DNA from: Alkaliphilus transvaalensis ATCC 700919
GTDB taxonomy: Bacteria > Bacillota > Clostridia > Peptostreptococcales > Natronincolaceae
Assembly (NCBI RefSeq): GCF_000621485.1
Contig: NZ_JHYF01000002.1
Span: 372,001 to 436,000 of the forward strand
Reading direction: 5' to 3'
DNA length: 64,000 nucleotides
The notes under the pieces were generated by a model. The model was given only the letters and a program-made list of their open reading frames with translations. It had not been told where the DNA came from and ran no database searches. Positions within the stretch are counted from its first letter, which is position 1. Every line of letters begins with the position of its first letter. Below, one piece after another: positions 54,161 through 63,005 of the stretch. Position numbers and translations under genes: made by a program.

Positions 54161-55597
54161 ATGGGTATTACAGACATTGATATAACACAACCGATAATTT
54201 TAAATGAAGACAATCTAAAAATAGACCATAATACCGTTGAATTTCTTCATAAGATTACAGATCCATTACCAGTTTCAATGATTTTGGTAGACGGAGAAAC
54301 AAGAATTAGAATGATTAACAAACAGTTTCTTGATTTTCTAGGTGTGACTAGGGAAGAGGCTATAGGAAGAAAGGTTGTTGAAATTAATAAAAACTCTCGA
54401 TTTCCCTTTGTTATGAAGAGTAAAAAACCAGAAATTGCTTGGAAGCATACTTTTGCCAATGGTGAAACTGCAATTGTTCATCGGATTCCTGTTTTAAATC
54501 AAAAAGGTAAAGTTGTGTACGGATTTGGAATGATTTTATTTGGCGACATGGAAGAGTTTCAAGATATCGTTATTAAAAATAAGTTGCTTGAAACGAAGGT
54601 AAGTCATTATAAAGAAATATTAAAGAAGATTCAAGGAGCTTATTATAATTGGGATACAATTATTGGTAATAGTAAATCTATAGCAAATGCAAAATTATAT
54701 GGCAAGAAAGCAGCAAAAACAGGTTCAAACGTTTTAATTGTAGGGGAGAGTGGTACAGGGAAAGAACTATTTGCCCACGCTATACATGGAGATAGCAAAA
54801 GAAACCATCAGCCTTTTATTAAGGTCAATTGTGGAGCTATTCCCCATGATTTATTGGAATCAGAGCTTTTTGGATATGACGAAGGGGCTTTCACTGGTGC
54901 TAGAAAGGGTGGAAAAGTTGGAAAGTTTGAACTAGCAGAGGGGGGGAGCATATTTTTAGATGAGATTGGAGACATGCCCCACGAAATGCAGGTTAAGCTA
55001 CTAAGGGTACTACAAGAGAAAGAATTTGAAAGGGTAGGTGGGATCGCTCCTATAAAGGCAGATGTCAGAATAATCGCTGCTACTAATCAAGACCTTAAAT
55101 CTTTAGTAGAGGAAGGTAAGTTTAGAGAAGATCTATACTACCGCTTGAATGTAATGATGATCGAAGTACCACCTTTAAGAGACCGAATGGATGATATTGA
55201 ATTATTGGTGAAAAGCTTACTTGATAAATTAACTTACAAACTAGGTTCTTATGTTGAAGGTATTTCAGAAGATGCGTTAGAAATGATAAAGACTTATAAA
55301 TGGCCAGGTAATGTAAGAGAACTAGAAAACATATTAGAGAGGGCAATTAATTTAGTTGATGAAGGATATATATTACTGGAACATTTGCCAAAACAACTAT
55401 TAAATAAAGATGAAACCTTAAAGATTTCTTCAGCACCGATAGAAAAATTAAGTGAGCGAATAGAAAGAACAGAAAAGGAAGCAATTATTCAATGTCTGGA
55501 ATATACAAAAGGAAACAAACAAAAGACAGCTGAACTTTTAGGGATTTCTAGATCTAACCTTTATGGAAAAATTGAAAAATATCAAATAACTGTCTAA
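54161..55597 (+). CDS. PAS-domain sigma-54-dependent transcriptional activator
   Basis: 478 residues. One PAS sensor (about 30-130: VSMILVDGETRIRMINKQFLDFLG), a coiled linker, an AAA+ domain with GESGTGKEL (195-203), the sigma-54 contact loop GAFTGA (242-247) and LDEIGDMPHE (Walker B), and a Fis-type helix-turn-helix at the end (NKQKTAELLGISRSNLYGKI). No phosphoacceptor domain is present, so PAS ligand binding probably controls it. The likely target is the -24/-12 promoter at 55886, 290 bases downstream. GGGGGAAG precedes the ATG. Confidence 0.93.
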   Translation: MGITDIDITQPIILNEDNLKIDHNTVEFLHKITDPLPVSMILVDGETRIRMINKQFLDFLGVTREEAIGRKVVEINKNSRFPFVMKSKKPEIAWKHTFANGETAIVHRIPVLNQKGKVVYGFGMILFGDMEEFQDIVIKNKLLETKVSHYKEILKKIQGAYYNWDTIIGNSKSIANAKLYGKKAAKTGSNVLIVGESGTGKELFAHAIHGDSKRNHQPFIKVNCGAIPHDLLESELFGYDEGAFTGARKGGKVGKFELAEGGSIFLDEIGDMPHEMQVKLLRVLQEKEFERVGGIAPIKADVRIIAATNQDLKSLVEEGKFREDLYYRLNVMMIEVPPLRDRMDDIELLVKSLLDKLTYKLGSYVEGISEDALEMIKTYKWPGNVRELENILERAINLVDEGYILLEHLPKQLLNKDETLKISSAPIEKLSERIERTEKEAIIQCLEYTKGNKQKTAELLGISRSNLYGKIEKYQITV

Positions 55598-55631
55598 TAT
55601 TAAGACATATTTCATGTAATCGGCTACCATT

Positions 55632-55676
55632 AGAAACCTTTGCCCAACTTTAACTTTGGTAAAGGTTTCTTTATTT
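55632..55676 (+). terminator. Terminator after the activator gene
   Basis: AGAAACCTTTGCC / GGTAAAGGTTTCT, 13 bp with one G-U pair, 13-base loop, then TTATTT. Confidence 0.82.
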
Positions 55677-55749
55677 ACTCTTAAAACCAATATTCAAATA
55701 TGTAAAAGTGTGTAAAGAACAGACAGGTGTCTAAAATTAATACACATTT

Positions 55750-55840
55750 TATGAAATCCTTTTCCTAAAGAGGATAATTATTTAGTTGATCAATAAATGG
55801 CTAATAATAAACATCTTTATGAAAACTTGAGAATTTCATA
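55750..55840. promoter_or_regulatory. Candidate enhancer sites for the activator
   Basis: TATGAAA-N9-TTTCATA at 55818-55840 is a 7-bp inverted repeat about 46 bases before the -24 element; a further TATGAAA lies at 55750-55756. Position and symmetry suit binding by the Fis-type domain. Assignment to this activator is inference. Confidence 0.45.
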
Positions 55841-55885
55841 GTTTCAATAATTATAATTAAAATTTGATTCTAATTGTTCATAAAG

Positions 55886-55903
55886 TTGGCACAACTATTG
55901 CTT
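55886..55903 (+). promoter_or_regulatory. Sigma-54 (-24/-12) promoter of the catabolic operon
   Basis: TTGGCACAACTATTGCTT matches the sigma-54 consensus, with GG at 55888-55889 and GC at 55900-55901 separated by exactly 10 bases. It is about 100 bases before the first hydrolase gene. The 407-base gap 55598-56004 also holds the terminator above and the candidate enhancer sites. Confidence 0.9.
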
Positions 55904-56004
55904 ATATAAAAAGATAACAGTGAGTAACTGATAAACCCTTATGATGAATGATCAATGTAAAAAATATTATTTCTAAAATAGAATTAGTCTAGGGAGGTAA
56001 GCTT

Positions 56005-56868
56005 ATGAGAAAACAAAATTTTGCAACTGTTGAAGTAAGTAGTGGGGAGACATTATTTTATCGGGAAATTGTTGGTGGAGATGAAAATATATTGTTGTTA
56101 CATGGAAATATGTCCTCTTCAAAACATTGGGAACCAATATTCAACCTTTTTCCAGAAGAATATAGTCTTTATGCTGTAGATTTAAGAGGAATGGGAAAAT
56201 CCACCTATTATAATCGATTTGATACATTACAGGAACTGGCAGAAGATATTAAAGTTTTTATTGATCGAAAAAATTTAAATAATTTAACGGTTGTAGGATG
56301 GTCTACTGGTGGGGGTGTAGCAATGGAATTAGCTGCCAACTATCCTGATTTAGTTAAAAATTTGATTCTGTTAGATAGTGTTTCTTATCTTGGCTATCCA
56401 ATTTGGAAAAAGGATGAACAAGGAAATCCTCTTATTGGGGAGGCTTATTCTAGCAAAGAAGAAATGGCCAAAGACCCAGTTCAGGTGGCTCCCATGGTTA
56501 TGGCAATTGAAAACCACAATAGAGAGTTGATGAAAACTGTATGGGACATGTCAATTTATGTTCATAAGAAGCCTAGTGAAGAAGCCTATAATGAATTTTT
56601 AGACGCTACCTTTGAACAAAGAAACCTTGTTGATATTGACTGGGCTTTAGCTACATTTGATATATCAAATAAGATTAATGACATAACGGCATCAGTTTTA
56701 GCCCTTTGGGGAGATAGCGATCTAGTTGTAACAAGGGACATGGTAGAAGAGACAGTTAAAGCAATAGGAAGTCGTGGGCAGTTAGAAGTATTACCTCAAT
56801 GCGGCCACTCTCCATTGGTAGATTGTCCAGAACTATTAGTAGAAAAAATATTAGCCTTTATAGGATAA
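56005..56868 (+). CDS. Alpha/beta hydrolase 1
   Basis: 287 residues of the alpha/beta hydrolase fold. Oxyanion segment LLHGNMSSSKHW (32-42), nucleophile elbow GWSTGG (Ser100), acid in ALWGDSDLV (Asp237 or 239) and His268 in CGHSPLVD. The class includes esterases, lactonases and C-C bond hydrolases; the substrate cannot be read. GGGAGG precedes the ATG. It is the first gene after the sigma-54 promoter, and a second, different hydrolase follows 16 bases later. Confidence 0.88.
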   Translation: MRKQNFATVEVSSGETLFYREIVGGDENILLLHGNMSSSKHWEPIFNLFPEEYSLYAVDLRGMGKSTYYNRFDTLQELAEDIKVFIDRKNLNNLTVVGWSTGGGVAMELAANYPDLVKNLILLDSVSYLGYPIWKKDEQGNPLIGEAYSSKEEMAKDPVQVAPMVMAIENHNRELMKTVWDMSIYVHKKPSEEAYNEFLDATFEQRNLVDIDWALATFDISNKINDITASVLALWGDSDLVVTRDMVEETVKAIGSRGQLEVLPQCGHSPLVDCPELLVEKILAFIG

Positions 56869-56884
56869 AGATAGGGGTGTAGAG

Positions 56885-57691
56885 ATGTCCAAGGTAGCAA
56901 TAAATGGAGTTGAAATTAACTACAAAGTAACTGGAGAAGGTGAGCAGGTTCTTTTAATCCTTAATGGGATCATGATGAGTGTTACTAGCTGGACAAATAT
57001 GACTCCCATATATAATAAAGCTGGATATAAGGTGATAAATGTAGATTTCAGAGATCAAGGAGAATCAGGGGCTTCACCAGAAGATTATGATAATACTCAA
57101 CATGTATCTGATCTTAAGGGATTACTAGATTATTTAGAAATAAAAGAATGTAATATTATGGGCATATCCTATGGCGGACAGGTAGCTATGCTATTTGCAC
57201 TAAAATATCCCGAAATGGTTAAGGGTTTAATTTTAGCTAACACCATCAGTAGGCTAACTAATTATTTAGCCGCTATAGGAGCATCGTGGGATGAGGCGGC
57301 AAAGTTAAAAGATGGAGAGAAATTCTTTAAATTGGCAATGCCATTAATTTATTCTGATACATTTTATGAAAAAAATGAAAAGTGGCTGAAGGATAGAGTT
57401 AAAATTTTTGGAAAGATTTTAACCGATCAGTGGTTTGAACGATATTTGAGGTTATCATCTAGCTTAAATAATTATGACATAAGTGAGTTGATTGGTGATA
57501 TAAAAGCACCAACACTAGTAATTGCATCGGATAAGGATGTCGTGACACCTTATGAAGAGTTACACTTAATCCACAAAAAAATACCTAACTCAAAATTTGT
57601 TGTCATTCCAGAGGCAGGTCACGCCTCCTGCTATGAAAAAACAGATGAATTTAATTTGCTAGTGGTGGGTTTTTTGGGAATTCATAGATAA
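56885..57691 (+). CDS. Alpha/beta hydrolase 2
   Basis: 268 residues, same fold but clearly distinct from the preceding protein. The oxyanion loop is ILNGIMMSVTSW rather than HG-x-P/M, the nucleophile elbow GISYGG (Ser95), the acid in IASDKDVVTPY and the His in EAGHASCYEK. Similar proteins include carboxylesterases and 3-oxoadipate enol-lactonase-like enzymes. A ribosome site GGGGTG is before the ATG. Co-transcribed with hydrolase 1; perhaps the two act on successive intermediates. Confidence 0.87.
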   Translation: MSKVAINGVEINYKVTGEGEQVLLILNGIMMSVTSWTNMTPIYNKAGYKVINVDFRDQGESGASPEDYDNTQHVSDLKGLLDYLEIKECNIMGISYGGQVAMLFALKYPEMVKGLILANTISRLTNYLAAIGASWDEAAKLKDGEKFFKLAMPLIYSDTFYEKNEKWLKDRVKIFGKILTDQWFERYLRLSSSLNNYDISELIGDIKAPTLVIASDKDVVTPYEELHLIHKKIPNSKFVVIPEAGHASCYEKTDEFNLLVVGFLGIHR

Positions 57692-57764
57692 ATTAAAAGA
57701 AAACGGTTTCACTAGAATAAAGGGAATACAGCAAGAAAATAATTGGGAAGGCAGGTAAAAGAAA

Positions 57765-58787
57765 ATGAAAGAGGCACATATAGGCATCGTTGGAACAGGC
57801 ATCTATATCCCTAGTCAGTATGAAACTGCTGAAGAGATATCCCATCAATCGGGAATTCCAGTAGAAGTAATAAAAGACAAGTTCGGATTCAATAAAAAGC
57901 CAGTTCCGGGTATGGGTGATGGAACAATGGAAATGGGGGTTAGAGCTGCGCAGGATTGTTTAAAAAGAACAGGAGTTAATTCGTTAGATATAGACTTAAT
58001 CATCTCGATCGGAGAAGAACACAAGGAATATCCTTTAGTCACGACAGGAATCTATATTCAAGAGGCGATAGGAGCCCATAATGCTTGGGCCTTTGATATG
58101 GCCCAAAGATGCGGTACTGCTGTAGCCGCCATGAAGGTGGCAAAATCTATGATGTTGGAAGATGAGAAAATTAATACCGTTTTAATTGCTGGTGGTTATA
58201 GAAATGGAGATTTTATTGATTATAAAAACCAACGGGTAACCTTTATGTTTAACCTTGCTGCTGGTGGAGGTGCAATTTTACTAAAGAAGAATCATGGCAA
58301 AAACCTTATACTAGAAACAAGTATTATAACCGATGGTTCTTTTTCAAAGGATGTGGCTGTAAAATATGGTGGAACCAATAATCCTTTGACGAAGGAAAAT
58401 ATAGATAACGGATTAAAATCCTTAGATGTGTTAGATCCAGAACATATGAAAAAAGGTCTTGGTGAGAAGAGTATGCCAAACTTTATTAAAGTTATAGATG
58501 ATAGTTTATTAAATAGCGGTTATACAAGAAAGGATATAGACTATATTGCTGTTCTCCACATGAAGCGATCTGCCCATGAATTTATTTTAAAGGAATTAGG
58601 ACTAGAAAATGATCAATCAATATATCTAGAAGATTATGGACATATTGGGCAAGTAGACCAAATATTATCGACTCAATTAGCTTTAAATGAAGGAAAAATT
58701 AAAGACGGAAGTATTGTTGTTTGGGTTAGTGCTGGAATCGGCTATGCTTGGGATGCATGCACCATTAAGTGGGGTCCAGCAGAATAG
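57765..58787 (+). CDS. KASIII-like thiolase-fold enzyme
   Basis: 340 residues of the FabH-like part of the thiolase superfamily. GIVGTGIYIPS opens the fold. The nucleophile is Cys116 in FDMAQRCGTAVAAM; His265 in AVLHMKRS is the first catalytic His. Where FabH has an Asn (YGNTS), this protein has His293 (EDYGHIGQVD), giving an apparent Cys-His-His set. Beside a CoA-transferase and without fatty acid genes, it probably joins or splits a beta-keto-acyl-CoA. GGAAGGCAGG precedes the ATG. Confidence 0.82.
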   Translation: MKEAHIGIVGTGIYIPSQYETAEEISHQSGIPVEVIKDKFGFNKKPVPGMGDGTMEMGVRAAQDCLKRTGVNSLDIDLIISIGEEHKEYPLVTTGIYIQEAIGAHNAWAFDMAQRCGTAVAAMKVAKSMMLEDEKINTVLIAGGYRNGDFIDYKNQRVTFMFNLAAGGGAILLKKNHGKNLILETSIITDGSFSKDVAVKYGGTNNPLTKENIDNGLKSLDVLDPEHMKKGLGEKSMPNFIKVIDDSLLNSGYTRKDIDYIAVLHMKRSAHEFILKELGLENDQSIYLEDYGHIGQVDQILSTQLALNEGKIKDGSIVVWVSAGIGYAWDACTIKWGPAE

Positions 58788-58797
58788 GAGGGCTAAC

Positions 58798-60114
58798 ATG
58801 AACAAAAAAGAAATTTATCAATCAAAATTGATATCAGTGACAGAAGCCTTAGCTAAGATTAAAGATGGCGATGAAATTATATCGGCCCTTGGAGCTGCCG
58901 AGCCTAAAATGATAATGGAGAGGCTCCATGAATTAAGTGGCAGCGTAAAGGAGGTCACAGTAGTTACTTGCTTACCAATGGGGGGATATGAATATTTCAC
59001 AAATCCTGCCCACAAAGAAAGTATCACAATGGAGGGGTGGTTTTACAGTCCAGAGATTAGGAAGGCCCATGAAAATGGAAATATTTCTTTTATTCCGAAC
59101 CATTTACATTTATCGGGAAAGAAACGATTAGCTTATAAAAATCCCAACATCTTTGTTGGTTCAGCAAGTCCAATGGATAAGCATGGTTTCTTATCTTTAG
59201 CCTTAAGTGCTACCTATGAAAGGGAAATGATGGAAGCTGCAGATTTAGTCATCCTCGAGGTAAATCCTAATGTACCAAGAACCTTTGGAGATACAGTGAT
59301 TTCTATAGAAGAGATAGATTGCATCATCGAAGTAGATTATCCTTTATCAGAGCTACCAACTCTACAACCAAGTGAAAAGGATCAAGTAATTGGAAAGTAT
59401 ATAGCTGACCTTGTAGAAGATGGCTCGACTATTCAGCTTGGCATAGGAGGTATTCCTAACGCAGTTGCAGCAGAGTTAAAGAGCAAAAAAGATTTAGGGA
59501 TTCATACCGAGATGTTTACCGATGGCATGGTAGACCTATATTTGTCGGGAGCAGTTACTAATCGTTTAAAAACCATAAAACCAAATAAAATGGTAGCTAC
59601 CTTTGCACTAGGTAGTAAAAAACTATACGACTTTTTAGATGATAACCCTGCCGTTGAAATTTTAAAGGGACAATGGGTAAATAATCCCTATGTAATCGGT
59701 CAAAATCATAAAATGATCTCAATCAATACAACCATAGAGATAGACCTAACAGGCCAATGTTGTTCTGAATCAATAGGTCATCGTCAGTTTAGTGGTACAG
59801 GAGGGCAGGCAGATACAGCTATTGGAGCCCAAATATCCCCTGAGGGCAAATCCATCATCGCCCTTTACTCTACCACGATAATAAAGGATGAAAAAGGCGA
59901 GAGGAAAACCATCTCAAAAATCGTTCCAACCCTTCAGCCAGGTGCAGCCGTATCTCTTTCAAGAAACGATGTTGATTACGTTGTTACTGAATATGGAGTA
60001 GCAGCCCTGAGGGGAACTTCAATTAAAGAGAGGGTAAAACGATTAGTGGCAATCGCCCATCCAGATTTTAGAGATGAACTTTTAGAGAAAGCAAGACAAT
60101 TGAAACTCTTCTAA
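58798..60114 (+). CDS. Acetyl-CoA hydrolase/transferase family CoA-transferase
   Basis: About 438 residues, the size of 4-hydroxybutyrate and butyrate:acetate CoA-transferases. Typical segments are GGIPNAVAAELKSKKDLGIHTEMFTDG (probable catalytic Glu in HTEM), RQFSGTGGQADTAIGA and YVVTEYGVAALRG. It should load a carboxylate with CoA using acetyl-CoA or a similar donor. GGAGGG lies 6 bases before the ATG at 58798, and the reading from 58687 overlaps the KASIII-like gene without such a site. Confidence 0.9.
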   Translation: MNKKEIYQSKLISVTEALAKIKDGDEIISALGAAEPKMIMERLHELSGSVKEVTVVTCLPMGGYEYFTNPAHKESITMEGWFYSPEIRKAHENGNISFIPNHLHLSGKKRLAYKNPNIFVGSASPMDKHGFLSLALSATYEREMMEAADLVILEVNPNVPRTFGDTVISIEEIDCIIEVDYPLSELPTLQPSEKDQVIGKYIADLVEDGSTIQLGIGGIPNAVAAELKSKKDLGIHTEMFTDGMVDLYLSGAVTNRLKTIKPNKMVATFALGSKKLYDFLDDNPAVEILKGQWVNNPYVIGQNHKMISINTTIEIDLTGQCCSESIGHRQFSGTGGQADTAIGAQISPEGKSIIALYSTTIIKDEKGERKTISKIVPTLQPGAAVSLSRNDVDYVVTEYGVAALRGTSIKERVKRLVAIAHPDFRDELLEKARQLKLF

Positions 60115-60256
60115 ATATAAAGGAAAAGAACGAAAAGAAGAAAAGCGGAAAAGAACTATAAGAAAGCAAGAGACCAGAAGGGTTGGGAGCTATGCCCGTA
60201 GGTTTTCTTCTTATATAAGAGGACCAATTGAGAAAAAATTGGAGGAGGCAATCAAT
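60115..60256 (+). other. Purine-rich spacer with a hairpin at the livH ribosome site
   Basis: The spacer between the CoA-transferase and transporter genes is A/G-rich on the plus strand, with GGAAAAGAAC repeated at 60122-60131 and 60147-60156. CCAATT (60224-60229) and AATTGG (60237-60242) form a small stem reaching into GGAGGAGG, the livH ribosome site. Confidence 0.5.
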
Positions 60257-61153
60257 ATGGCGTCGTTTTTACAAAATGTCATAGCAGGTATTGAAACAGG
60301 TAGTTTGTATGCATTGGCCGCCCTTGGGGTTGTGTTAATCTATCGAGTTTCTGCGGTAACTAACTTTGCCCAGGGTGAAATGGCGATGTTTAGTGGTTTT
60401 GTTGCCTATAGTTTATGGCAGAGGCTTAGTTTAGCATTTGGGAATACCCATGTGACCTATATTATGGCCTTTATAGGAGCATTACTATTTGCAACTATTT
60501 TTGGCTTTATTGTTGAAAAGGTATTTATTCGACCAGCCCTTAGGGGCAGTTTAGTAGGAAAAATGATTATTACATTGGGGCTAATCATGATTGTCAATGG
60601 ATCAGCTGGGGCGTTATTTGGTACTGACACCCACGCCATGAGAAGGGCCATAACAACGCCAAGCTTTTTTATTGGTGGGCTATTAATAAGACCCAATGCA
60701 TATTTTATCATTTTCCTAACTTTAATTATTATGTTTATATTGTTCTATCTTATTAGAAAAACAATGTTTGGAGTTGCCATTAGAGCTACAGCAGAGAATG
60801 AAACGACAGCCAGATTAATGGGGGTACCAACAGCAAAAGTATCTTCTGTAGCTTGGATTATTGCAACCATCCTTGGAGCTACTGCTGGAATTTTAATTGC
60901 ACCTGCAACAAATGTCCATACAAATATGATGGCGGATGTTCATTTGAAATCCTTTATTGCAGCAGTGCTAGGGGGCTTTACTTCCTTTATTGGACCAGTA
61001 ATTGGAGGACTATTAATCGGAGTAATGGATAATTTAGTAGGTTTCTATATATCAGCGAAATGGCGCACAGTAATTGTCTATGGCTTTTTAATCTTAATTT
61101 TGATCGTAAAACCAGCAGGCTTATTTGGTAAAGTCAGAAGAAAGAAGGTGTAG
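60257..61153 (+). CDS. livH: Branched-chain-type ABC transporter permease (LivH-like)
   Basis: About 298 residues with eight or so helices; SLYALAALGVVLIYRVSAVTNFAQGEMAMF is the usual LivH start region and GVAIRATAENETTARLMGVPTAKV the conserved cytoplasmic loop. One of two permeases of a HAAT-family importer. GGAGGAGG lies 8 bases before ATG 60257; the reading from 60239 begins at that ribosome site. The substrate may be a hydrophobic amino acid, amide, urea-like or other small acid. Confidence 0.92.
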   Translation: MASFLQNVIAGIETGSLYALAALGVVLIYRVSAVTNFAQGEMAMFSGFVAYSLWQRLSLAFGNTHVTYIMAFIGALLFATIFGFIVEKVFIRPALRGSLVGKMIITLGLIMIVNGSAGALFGTDTHAMRRAITTPSFFIGGLLIRPNAYFIIFLTLIIMFILFYLIRKTMFGVAIRATAENETTARLMGVPTAKVSSVAWIIATILGATAGILIAPATNVHTNMMADVHLKSFIAAVLGGFTSFIGPVIGGLLIGVMDNLVGFYISAKWRTVIVYGFLILILIVKPAGLFGKVRRKKV

Positions 61154-61155
61154 TG

Positions 61156-62217
61156 ATGGAAGATTCTAAAGGTACAATTAGAAAAAATAATCGATTAATC
61201 TCTAATCTTTTAAAAGGTAAACCACAACAATATCTGGTTGTTGGTATAATCTTCTTACTAATACCAATTATAAACCTTTGGACTGGTATGATCAGTTTTT
61301 CAAATATGACTTTACTAAACAATGTAGTAATTTTTGCAATTGCAGCTTTAGGTTTTAATATACTGCTAGGCTATGCAGGGCAGGTATCCTTAGGGCATGC
61401 GGCCTTTATGGGGATGGGGGCATATTTATCAGCATATTTAACAATGCAATTAGAGTTACCCTTCCTATTATCATTATTATTATCAGGTTTAGTACCAATG
61501 GTAATTGGTTTGTTACTAGGGCTAGTTGCTTTAAGATTAGCAAGTCTTTATCTAGCCATTGCAACCCTTGGTTTAGGGGTTACCTTTCAAAATATATTTA
61601 TAGAATGGACTGCCTTGACTGGAGGCCATGCAGGCTTAAGAAGAATACCTTATCCAGAAATTTTGGGTTTTGAAATTAGACAAAGAGAGCATTTTTTAAT
61701 TCTATCAATCGTGATATTAGTTGGGTTGGCCATATTTTCTTATAACTTCCTTCATTCAAAAACAGGAAGAGCATTGATAGCCATGAGGGATAGTGAACAT
61801 GCCGCCCAAGCAATGGGAATTAGCCTTTTTAAATATAAGTTGTATGCTTTTGCTTTAAGCGCATTTTATGTTGGAATTGCAGGCTCACTATATGCCCATC
61901 TTTATAGATATGTTGAACCAAGTGCATGGGGGGTAGAATTATCTCTAAACCTTCTAGCCATGGTGGTAATTGGTGGGTTAGCTTCCATCGGAGGGAGTAT
62001 CGTTGGAGCAGCTTTTATTCAGCTACTTCCAAGGGTAATGCAAGATCTGCCCTTAGTTGGTGGGATAACCAATATTAACTTTATTTTAACAGGGGTGGCC
62101 CTAATAGTTGTTATTATCTTCTTCCCAACAGGATTAATAAGGAGATTTGACTTTCTTTGGAATAAGCTAAAAGCTAAGGTCGGTAAGCTTAATAGCAAAG
62201 AAGGAGGGACACCATGA
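61156..62217 (+). CDS. livM: Branched-chain-type ABC transporter permease (LivM-like)
   Basis: About 353 residues with about nine helices. IAALGFNILLGYAGQVSLGHAAFMGMGAYL is the LivM hallmark (seen as GYAGQVSLGHAAF), and GRALIAMRDSEHAAQAMGISLFKYK the coupling loop. GAAGGTG precedes ATG 61156, which comes 2 bases after the livH stop; a GTG at 61153 overlaps it. The end overlaps livG by 4 bases. Confidence 0.92.
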   Translation: MEDSKGTIRKNNRLISNLLKGKPQQYLVVGIIFLLIPIINLWTGMISFSNMTLLNNVVIFAIAALGFNILLGYAGQVSLGHAAFMGMGAYLSAYLTMQLELPFLLSLLLSGLVPMVIGLLLGLVALRLASLYLAIATLGLGVTFQNIFIEWTALTGGHAGLRRIPYPEILGFEIRQREHFLILSIVILVGLAIFSYNFLHSKTGRALIAMRDSEHAAQAMGISLFKYKLYAFALSAFYVGIAGSLYAHLYRYVEPSAWGVELSLNLLAMVVIGGLASIGGSIVGAAFIQLLPRVMQDLPLVGGITNINFILTGVALIVVIIFFPTGLIRRFDFLWNKLKAKVGKLNSKEGGTP

Positions 62218-63005
62218 AGATTTTAAAGATAGAGGATTTATCCATAAGCTTTGGCGGATTAAAGGCTGTGGATCGTGTTAGCTTTGAAGTTGAAGAAAAT
62301 AGTATATATGGTCTCATTGGTCCGAATGGAGCCGGTAAGACAACGATTTTTAACTGTATTAGTCGTTTTTATACGCCAGATGAAGGTAAGGTCCTTTTTA
62401 CATCAAAGACAGGGGAGGAAATTAACCTGCTAGACTATCGAGTTGAGGAGGTGATTGGAAAGGGTTTGGCAAGAACTTTTCAAAATGTTGAATTGTTTAA
62501 GATGATGACGGTTTTAGATAATATAACAGTTGGTCTTCATCGTGAAATGAAGGGAAACATTCTTTTTGAAGGATTCAAGCTTCCTATGATAAAGCGAGAA
62601 GAAGAAAAGGCGAAGAATAAGGCAAGGGAAGTAATGAAGTTTTTAGGAATAGACGGAATTGAAAATCAGCCTGCAGCTGCCCAACCCTATGGGATACAAA
62701 AGTTAATCGAGTTAGCTAGGGCATTAGTGTCGGAGCCAAAAGTAATAATCCTAGATGAACCAGCAGCAGGTATGAATGGGTCCGAGACAAAAGAACTTGC
62801 AAAATTGATTACAAAGATTAGAGACCACTATAAAACAACGATTCTTTTGGTAGAGCATGACATGGGCCTTGTTATGGACATATGTGAAAGAATTTGTGCC
62901 ATCAACTTTGGTAAGAAAATTGCTGAAGGAACCCCAAAGGAAATTCAAGACAATATTGCAGTACAAGAAGCTTACCTTGGGAAAGGAGACGAGGAAGATG
63001 CTTAA
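62214..63005 (+). CDS. livG: ABC transporter ATP-binding protein (LivG-like)
   Basis: 263 residues. Walker A GLIGPNGAGKTTIFN, then GLARTFQNVELFKMMTVLDN and HREMKG, the LivG-type insert. The signature loop is AQPYGIQKLIELARAL, Walker B VIILDEPAAGMN and the switch VEHDM. It starts in the last codons of livM (ATGA) and ends overlapping the first codons of livF, so all four genes are translationally coupled. Confidence 0.93.
   Translation: MKILKIEDLSISFGGLKAVDRVSFEVEENSIYGLIGPNGAGKTTIFNCISRFYTPDEGKVLFTSKTGEEINLLDYRVEEVIGKGLARTFQNVELFKMMTVLDNITVGLHREMKGNILFEGFKLPMIKREEEKAKNKAREVMKFLGIDGIENQPAAAQPYGIQKLIELARALVSEPKVIILDEPAAGMNGSETKELAKLITKIRDHYKTTILLVEHDMGLVMDICERICAINFGKKIAEGTPKEIQDNIAVQEAYLGKGDEEDA

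Noticed and set aside
58687-58797. N-terminal extension of the CoA-transferase
   Set aside because: Overlaps the end of the KASIII-like gene and lacks a ribosome site; GGAGGG marks the ATG at 58798.
62857-62997. N-terminal extension of LivF
   Set aside because: Lies in another frame of livG; the conserved LivF start is at 62998.
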